Assembly (NCBI RefSeq): GCF_003259195.1
Contig: NZ_QJPK01000005.1
Location: forward strand, 1 to 64,000
DNA from: Paracoccus sediminilitoris
GTDB lineage: Bacteria; Pseudomonadota; Alphaproteobacteria; Rhodobacterales; Rhodobacteraceae
Direction: 5' to 3'
DNA length: 64,000 nucleotides
The notes under the pieces are model-generated. The model was not told where the DNA came from, ran no database searches, and saw only the letters and a program-made list of their open reading frames with translations. Every line of letters starts with the position of its first letter. Positions within the stretch are counted from its first letter, which is position 1. Below, one piece after another: positions 59,817-64,000 of the stretch. A program made the position numbers and the translations under genes.

Positions 59817-61208
59817 ATGACGGCTCGTATCCTTGTCGCAGATGCCGTGGCAACCGCCCGCATCACATTGAAGGTCCGGCTTGCGTCGGTCTGCTATGAG
59901 GTCGAGGCTGTCAGCAGCATCGCCGAAATTTTCATGGCCGTCGAACGGTCGCGGCCGGGACTGATCATCCTGGGGGGGGAACCGGGCGATGAATCGCTGA
60001 TCGAGACATGCCGCGCGCTGACACGCGATCCACGCACAGACGACATCCCCGTGATGATGCTGGTCCAGGGGCCGCAGCGCCTGGCAGCCCTGCAGGCCGG
60101 TGCGATTGCGACCCTTTCCCCGCAGGTCGAGGATCAGATGCTGATGGCCCGGGTCCGGGGCATCCTGCGCGATGTCGAACCCACCCACAGCCCCGAGCTG
60201 GGCATGGCGGAACCTGTGGCGGCCTTCATGCATGCCAAGAAGCCCCAGATCGTCCTGATCGCCGATGCCCCGGCGCGCGCCCAACGCTGGCGCCAACTGC
60301 TGGCCGAACGCATGTCCTGCCGCTTTGACATCATGGACCCGGACGAAGCCTTGGCGGCAGCCACCGCGGGACGCAATGCCGACGTCTATCTGATCTCGGT
60401 CGATCTGCGGACACAGGGTGACGGATTGCGCCTGCTGTCGGAACTGCGGTCGCGACAGGGATCGCGCGACGCGGGTTTCGTCATTGCCATCGGCCCCGAT
60501 TGCGAGGAACTGGCCGCTTTCGCGCTGGACCTGGGCGCCAGCGACGTCGTCCCCCACGATCTGGGCGGCCCCGAGGCGGCGGGCGCCGCCGCCATGTCCC
60601 TGCAGATGCTGTTGTCGCGCAAGACGCGCGGCGACGAACGCCGGGCCGAGGCGCAGCGCAATATGGTCTGGGCCATGACCGATCCGCTGACGGGACTTTA
60701 CAACCGCCGTTATGCCATCCCGAAACTGTCGGCGATCACCCGCGATGCCCTTCTGGGCCACCAGGGCTTTGCGGTCTTCGTCATGGACCTGGATCATTTC
60801 AAACAGGTCAATGACGGGTACGGCCACAGCGCCGGCGACGCCGTCCTGACTGAAATCGCAGTAAGGTTCCGTGCCGCCCTGGGTCCTTCGGGCCTGGCCG
60901 CGCGCATGGGCGGAGAGGAGTTCCTGGGCGTCATTCCCGATTGTTCGCAGGACCATGCGCTGATCGTGGCCGAACGCCTGCGCAAGGCCATCGCCCGACG
61001 TCCCGTCACCCTGCCCCAGATCACCGGTGGCGGCCAGATCGCGGTCACGGCCTCGATCGGAGTGGCGACGGTGGCGCCGATGCAGTGCGACGGCTGGCCA
61101 GACCAGGTCGCCCGCATGACGCTGGAACGTGCCGATCAGGCCTTGCTGGTCGCGAAGGGCTCCGGGCGCAATCGCGTCATATGCTCGCGTCCCGATCAGG
61201 CCGCTTGA
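59817..61208 (+). CDS. PleD-like diguanylate cyclase with degenerate receiver domains
   Basis: Protein of 463 residues with REC-REC-GGDEF order. In the first receiver the phosphoacceptor position is Gly 53 (LIILGGEP) and the acidic pair is Asp9-Ala10. The second receiver (QIVLIADAPARAQRW, VYLISVDLRTQGDG) also lacks a clear phosphoacceptor. The GGDEF domain is intact: TDPLTGLYNRRYA, DLDHFKQVND and RMGGEEFLGVIP. No RxxD inhibitory site is visible five residues before it. I infer an active cyclase not regulated by simple phosphorylation. DUF3572 is divergent. Confidence 0.88.
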   Translation: MTARILVADAVATARITLKVRLASVCYEVEAVSSIAEIFMAVERSRPGLIILGGEPGDESLIETCRALTRDPRTDDIPVMMLVQGPQRLAALQAGAIATLSPQVEDQMLMARVRGILRDVEPTHSPELGMAEPVAAFMHAKKPQIVLIADAPARAQRWRQLLAERMSCRFDIMDPDEALAAATAGRNADVYLISVDLRTQGDGLRLLSELRSRQGSRDAGFVIAIGPDCEELAAFALDLGASDVVPHDLGGPEAAGAAAMSLQMLLSRKTRGDERRAEAQRNMVWAMTDPLTGLYNRRYAIPKLSAITRDALLGHQGFAVFVMDLDHFKQVNDGYGHSAGDAVLTEIAVRFRAALGPSGLAARMGGEEFLGVIPDCSQDHALIVAERLRKAIARRPVTLPQITGGGQIAVTASIGVATVAPMQCDGWPDQVARMTLERADQALLVAKGSGRNRVICSRPDQAA

Positions 61209-61288
61209 CGGGCACTTTCAAAGCCGGCCCCGAATGCCTAGATTGGCGACACCGGGCAGACGGTCCGGACCCAAGCAGGAGCATCGGC

Positions 61289-61681
61289 ATGTCCCAATCC
61301 GAAAGCCTCGCGTCCGACGCGATGGACCGTTCGACGAAATCCGCCATGTTGCGGGGTGCCATGTGCCGCTGCCCCGCATGCGGCGAGGGAAAGCTGTACA
61401 AAAGCTATCTGAAGGTGAACGACCACTGCCCCGCCTGCAACGAGGCGCTGCACCACCAGCAGGCCGATGACGGCCCGGCCTATCTGACGATCCTGCTGGT
61501 CTCGCATCTGGGGGCGCCGCTGCTTCTGGCGATCTTCGTGGCCTATCGCCCCAGTGCAATGACCCTGCTTTTGTCCTTCAGCCTTGGCGCGATCGTCATG
61601 TCGCTGCTGCTGCTGCCGGTGATCAAGGGCGCCATGGTGGGCTTTCAGTGGGCACGCCGGATGCATGGCTTTTCCGCATGA
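61289..61681 (+). CDS. DUF983-family membrane protein
   Basis: Protein of 130 residues. An N-terminal zinc-ribbon-like part has CRCPACGEGKL and HCPACNEAL, four to five cysteines. Two hydrophobic helices follow (near 65-85 and 90-115). AGGAG precedes the ATG at 61289. It overlaps the Nudix gene by four bases. Function is unknown; some DUF983 members associate with cytochrome oxidase operons. Confidence 0.82.
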   Translation: MSQSESLASDAMDRSTKSAMLRGAMCRCPACGEGKLYKSYLKVNDHCPACNEALHHQQADDGPAYLTILLVSHLGAPLLLAIFVAYRPSAMTLLLSFSLGAIVMSLLLLPVIKGAMVGFQWARRMHGFSA

Positions 61682-62352
61682 CGACCCCGCCCCCGATCCG
61701 GGACGCGGCCACGGTCATCATCCTGCGCCGAGGGCCTGAGGGCAACCGCGTGCTGATGGGGATGCGCGGCGCCAAGGCAGTTTTCATGCCGTCGAAATTC
61801 GTCTTTCCGGGCGGGGCTGTCGACCCAGATGACACGCAGATCACGCTGGCCGCCGATCTGCGCACGGAATGCCAGCGCCGACTGCAAGATCCGCAGGGAA
61901 GCGTCGCCCCCACGACAATCGCCGCCGCGGCCTTGCGCGAACTGGCAGAGGAGACCGGCCTGTTGATCGGGCAACCGGGACCTTGCGACATCGCGGGATA
62001 TGCCGAAGCCGGGCTGATGCCCGATGCCTCGGCCCTGCGATATTTGTTCCGGGCGATCACGCCGGCCGGACGCCCGCGCCGGTTCGACGCGCATTTCTTC
62101 ATTGCGGATGCGGCCAGCCTCAGTGGCGATCCCGACGATTTCAGCCGCGCCTGCGATGAACTGTCCAATCTGCATTGGGTCGCGCTCTCCGAGGCACGCG
62201 ACCTTGACCTGCCCTTCATCACCGAGGTGGTGCTGGCCGAACTGTCCCAGCTGATCGAGGGGCTGCCCCATGACAGCCCACTGCCTTGCCCTGCGACGGT
62301 GCCCTTCTTCGACAACCGCACAACAACGCCGACCTTCAGACAGATCCTCTGA
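61678..62352 (+). CDS. Nudix hydrolase
   Basis: Protein of 224 residues with a Nudix fold: PPGGAVD-like start (FVFPGGAVDPDD) and AALRELAEETGLLIG, the Nudix-box REXXEEXG with an insertion of about 35 residues between the two halves. This insertion is typical of the CoA pyrophosphatase-like/NUDT19-type branch. It would cleave a nucleoside-diphosphate-linked compound; the substrate is unknown. Coupled to the DUF983 gene by ATGA. The stop abuts the convergent paaG stop. Confidence 0.85.
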   Translation: MTTPPPIRDAATVIILRRGPEGNRVLMGMRGAKAVFMPSKFVFPGGAVDPDDTQITLAADLRTECQRRLQDPQGSVAPTTIAAAALRELAEETGLLIGQPGPCDIAGYAEAGLMPDASALRYLFRAITPAGRPRRFDAHFFIADAASLSGDPDDFSRACDELSNLHWVALSEARDLDLPFITEVVLAELSQLIEGLPHDSPLPCPATVPFFDNRTTTPTFRQIL

Positions 62353-63123
62353 TCAGCGGCCCGTGAACGCGGGGCGGCGCTTTTCCAGAAAGGCGGTCAC
62401 GCCTTCGACGAAATCGGCGCTGCGGCCCGCCTCGCCTTGCAAGGTTGCCTCCAGCGCCAGTTGCGCGTCCAGATCGTTGCCCGACGATGCGGCCACCGCC
62501 CGCCGAATGGACAGATATGCCCCCGTCGGCCCATCGGCCAAGGCCTGCGCGCGCGCCGACACGACGTCCCTGAACCGGTCATCGGGAACGGATTGCCAGA
62601 TCATGCCCCATTCCTGCGCCTGGTCGGCGGTCACCGGCTCCGCGAACAGCATCATGCCCATCGCGCGGGCGGAACCGACACTGCGCGGAATGATCCATGT
62701 GCCGCCTGCATCGGGGATCAGGCCGATTCGCGTGAAGGCCTGGATGAAACTGGCGCTTTGCGTCGCGATCACCACATCCGCCGCCAGCGCAAGATTTGCC
62801 CCAGCTCCCGCCGCCGTTCCGTTCACCGCTGCGATCACCGGCACCGGACAATCGGTGATGGCCCGCAGCATCGGCTCGTATTCATCGCGCAGGGTCGCTT
62901 CCAGGTTTGCGGCCGCCGACCGATCGGTCAGATCCTGACCCGAACAGAACCCGCGCCCTGCCCCTGTCAGGACGACGCAACGGACCGCAGGGTCCAGAGT
63001 GCTCAGAGCCTGCGTGATGTCCTTGCGCATCTGCGTATTCAGGGCATTCATCACCGCAGGCCTATTCAGCGTCAGCCACGCAACGCCATTCCGGATGTCC
63101 AATTCGATGGTCTGGAAACTCAT
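62353..63123 (-). CDS. paaG: Enoyl-CoA hydratase/isomerase, PaaG-like
   Basis: Crotonase-fold enzyme of 256 residues. Strong PaaG signatures: GAGRGFCSGQDL, NGTAAGAGANLALAAD, GLIPDAGGTW (catalytic Asp), SARAMGMML, AQEWGMIWQ and AGRSADFVEGVTAFL with the KRRPAFTGR end. PaaG isomerises ring-epoxide phenylacetyl-CoA to an oxepin in aerobic phenylacetate breakdown. AGGAGGAG precedes the ATG. No other paa gene is nearby, so a broader enoyl-CoA isomerase role is possible. Confidence 0.88.
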   Translation of the reverse strand: MSFQTIELDIRNGVAWLTLNRPAVMNALNTQMRKDITQALSTLDPAVRCVVLTGAGRGFCSGQDLTDRSAAANLEATLRDEYEPMLRAITDCPVPVIAAVNGTAAGAGANLALAADVVIATQSASFIQAFTRIGLIPDAGGTWIIPRSVGSARAMGMMLFAEPVTADQAQEWGMIWQSVPDDRFRDVVSARAQALADGPTGAYLSIRRAVAASSGNDLDAQLALEATLQGEAGRSADFVEGVTAFLEKRRPAFTGR

Positions 63124-63188
63124 GTGCCCCTCCTCCTGGTTGGGGCGATCATGCAGCATTGGCGCGGCAGGGAAAGCGCGACCCCGCG

Positions 63189-63659
63189 TCAGTCGCCCCT
63201 GTCGGGTTCCATGATCCGGGCCAGCCTGCGCTGTTCGTCTTCGGACAGTTCGGGAACGTCGGGACCGGCAATGTTGCGGGTCCGCAGGAAGCGCAGGCCC
63301 AGAAAAAGGCCCAGCAACGCCATGACGGGGCCTGCCAACCACAGGATCAGATTGCCGCCAGTCGCGCGCGGCTCGAACAGGACGAATTCTCCGAAACGTT
63401 CGACGACATTGTCCATCACCTGATCGTCGGTATCACCCGCGACCAAACGCTCTCGGACGTAAAGACGCAGGTCCCGGCTGATGGCCGCGTTCGAATCGTC
63501 GATATTCTCGCCCTGGCAAACCGGGCAGCGCAGCTTTTGCGACAGCTCGCGGGCGCGGGCTTCCAAAGATGGGTCGGACAGGATCTCGTCCGGCTGGACG
63601 GCCAGGACCGGTGTCGCCAAAGTCGCCAGCACGACCATCATCCGGATCGCGCCCTTCAT
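63189..63659 (-). CDS. ccmH: Cytochrome c maturation protein CcmH
   Basis: Protein of 156 residues. An N-terminal signal-like helix (MMVVLATLATPVLA) is followed by the redox motif KLRCPVCQGENI, the helix bundle RDLRLYVRERLVAGDTDDQVM, and a C-terminal membrane helix (LILWLAGPVMALLGLFLGL). CcmH keeps apocytochrome cysteines reduced for heme ligation. The ATG overlaps the ccmF stop by four bases. Confidence 0.95.
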   Translation of the reverse strand: MKGAIRMMVVLATLATPVLAVQPDEILSDPSLEARARELSQKLRCPVCQGENIDDSNAAISRDLRLYVRERLVAGDTDDQVMDNVVERFGEFVLFEPRATGGNLILWLAGPVMALLGLFLGLRFLRTRNIAGPDVPELSEDEQRRLARIMEPDRGD

Positions 63660-64000
63660 TCCGCGGGCACCGGCTTGGCGACATGGCTCTTGGTGCTGCC
63701 TGCGGCCACGCGATAGCGGCGGTCCGTCAGGCTGATCAGGCCCCCCAGGGCCATCAGCAGCGCACCGCCCCAGATCCAGTTGGCGAAAGGCTTGATATAG
63801 CTGCGGACAGCCCAACCGCCATCCGGCTGCTCATCCCCGATCACCACGTAAAGGTCGCGCAGGAAGCCGTAGTCGATGGCTGCCTCGGTCGTGGGCATGT
63901 TCTGAACAGGATAGACCCGCTTTTCAGGCTGCAGCACGGCCACCACGCGTCCGTTGCGGCTGGCTTCGATCGTGGCCTTCTGCGCGTAGAAGTTCGGACC
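63656..64000 (-). CDS. ccmF: Heme lyase subunit CcmF, C-terminal part (cut by window end)
   Basis: The frame is open to the window edge. The visible 114 residues match the CcmF C-terminus: ATIEASRNGRVVAVLQPEKR, PTTEAAIDYGFLRDLYVVIGD and the last membrane helix FANWIWGGALLMALGGLISL. Together with ccmH it belongs to the cytochrome c maturation operon, which continues beyond the window. Confidence 0.93.
   Translation of the reverse strand, partial: GPNFYAQKATIEASRNGRVVAVLQPEKRVYPVQNMPTTEAAIDYGFLRDLYVVIGDEQPDGGWAVRSYIKPFANWIWGGALLMALGGLISLTDRRYRVAAGSTKSHVAKPVPAE

Overview
The window looks like a chromosomal stretch from a GC-rich alphaproteobacterium of the Rhodobacteraceae, most likely Paracoccus or a close relative. 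This rests on protein content and gene order read by eye, not on a database search. The markers are an NDUFS4-type complex I accessory protein, an IalB-family exported protein, a DUF6456/DUF6477 pair, a DUF3572 protein, a sufB-sufC-sufD-yip1-yip1-sufS operon and a divergent oxyR/katA pair.

Layout. 1-0.6 kb: an eroded tyrosine integrase end beside tRNA-Leu(CAA), the scar of an integrated element. 0.6-4.9 kb: lipA, then a peroxide-defence block (Prx5-type peroxiredoxin, oxyR, katA). 4.9-9.5 kb: DUF6456 and DUF6477 genes, a HerA-like ATPase, a gap with terminators and a possible small RNA, and an IalB-family protein. 9.6-14.8 kb: envelope genes (ketoacyl-ACP synthase, a special ACP and lpxD in one operon, an L,D-transpeptidase, a Tat-exported DUF882 protein). 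15-24 kb: a pyrimidine-catabolism locus with a RutR-like repressor, a visible operator, omega-aminotransferase, beta-ureidopropionase, dihydropyrimidinase and a four-gene ABC importer. 24-28.5 kb: a decaying TRAP transporter plus thiamine-diphosphate enzyme cluster with many stops and frameshifts, facing an intact aldehyde dehydrogenase. 30-35 kb: NDUFS4, small exported proteins, uvrB and a DadA-like oxidase. 35-43.4 kb: the Suf iron-sulfur operon with a second cysteine desulfurase and coaBC. 43.5-54.8 kb: housekeeping genes (comM/yifB, gshB, yraN, rsmI, an LpoA-like lipoprotein, glnD, murJ, a rhomboid without its catalytic residues, trpS). 54.8-57.5 kb: a structured leader RNA before a SulP transporter and a tandem universal stress protein. 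57.8-61.2 kb: two diguanylate cyclases, one paired with an H-NOX-like protein that seems to lack its heme ligand. 61.3-64 kb: DUF983, a Nudix hydrolase, paaG, and ccmH with the end of ccmF.

How genes work together. The pyrimidine locus has the hydrolytic and transamination steps plus uptake, but no dihydropyrimidine dehydrogenase in view. Fe-S cluster assembly is clustered with its sulfur donors. Two c-di-GMP synthesis modules carry unusual sensor domains. The least conventional signals are the sulP leader RNA, the H-NOX-like/diguanylate cyclase pair, the inactive-looking rhomboid, the receiver-degenerate PleD-like protein and the half-dead TRAP catabolic cluster. No CRISPR array, intact insertion sequence or rRNA was seen.
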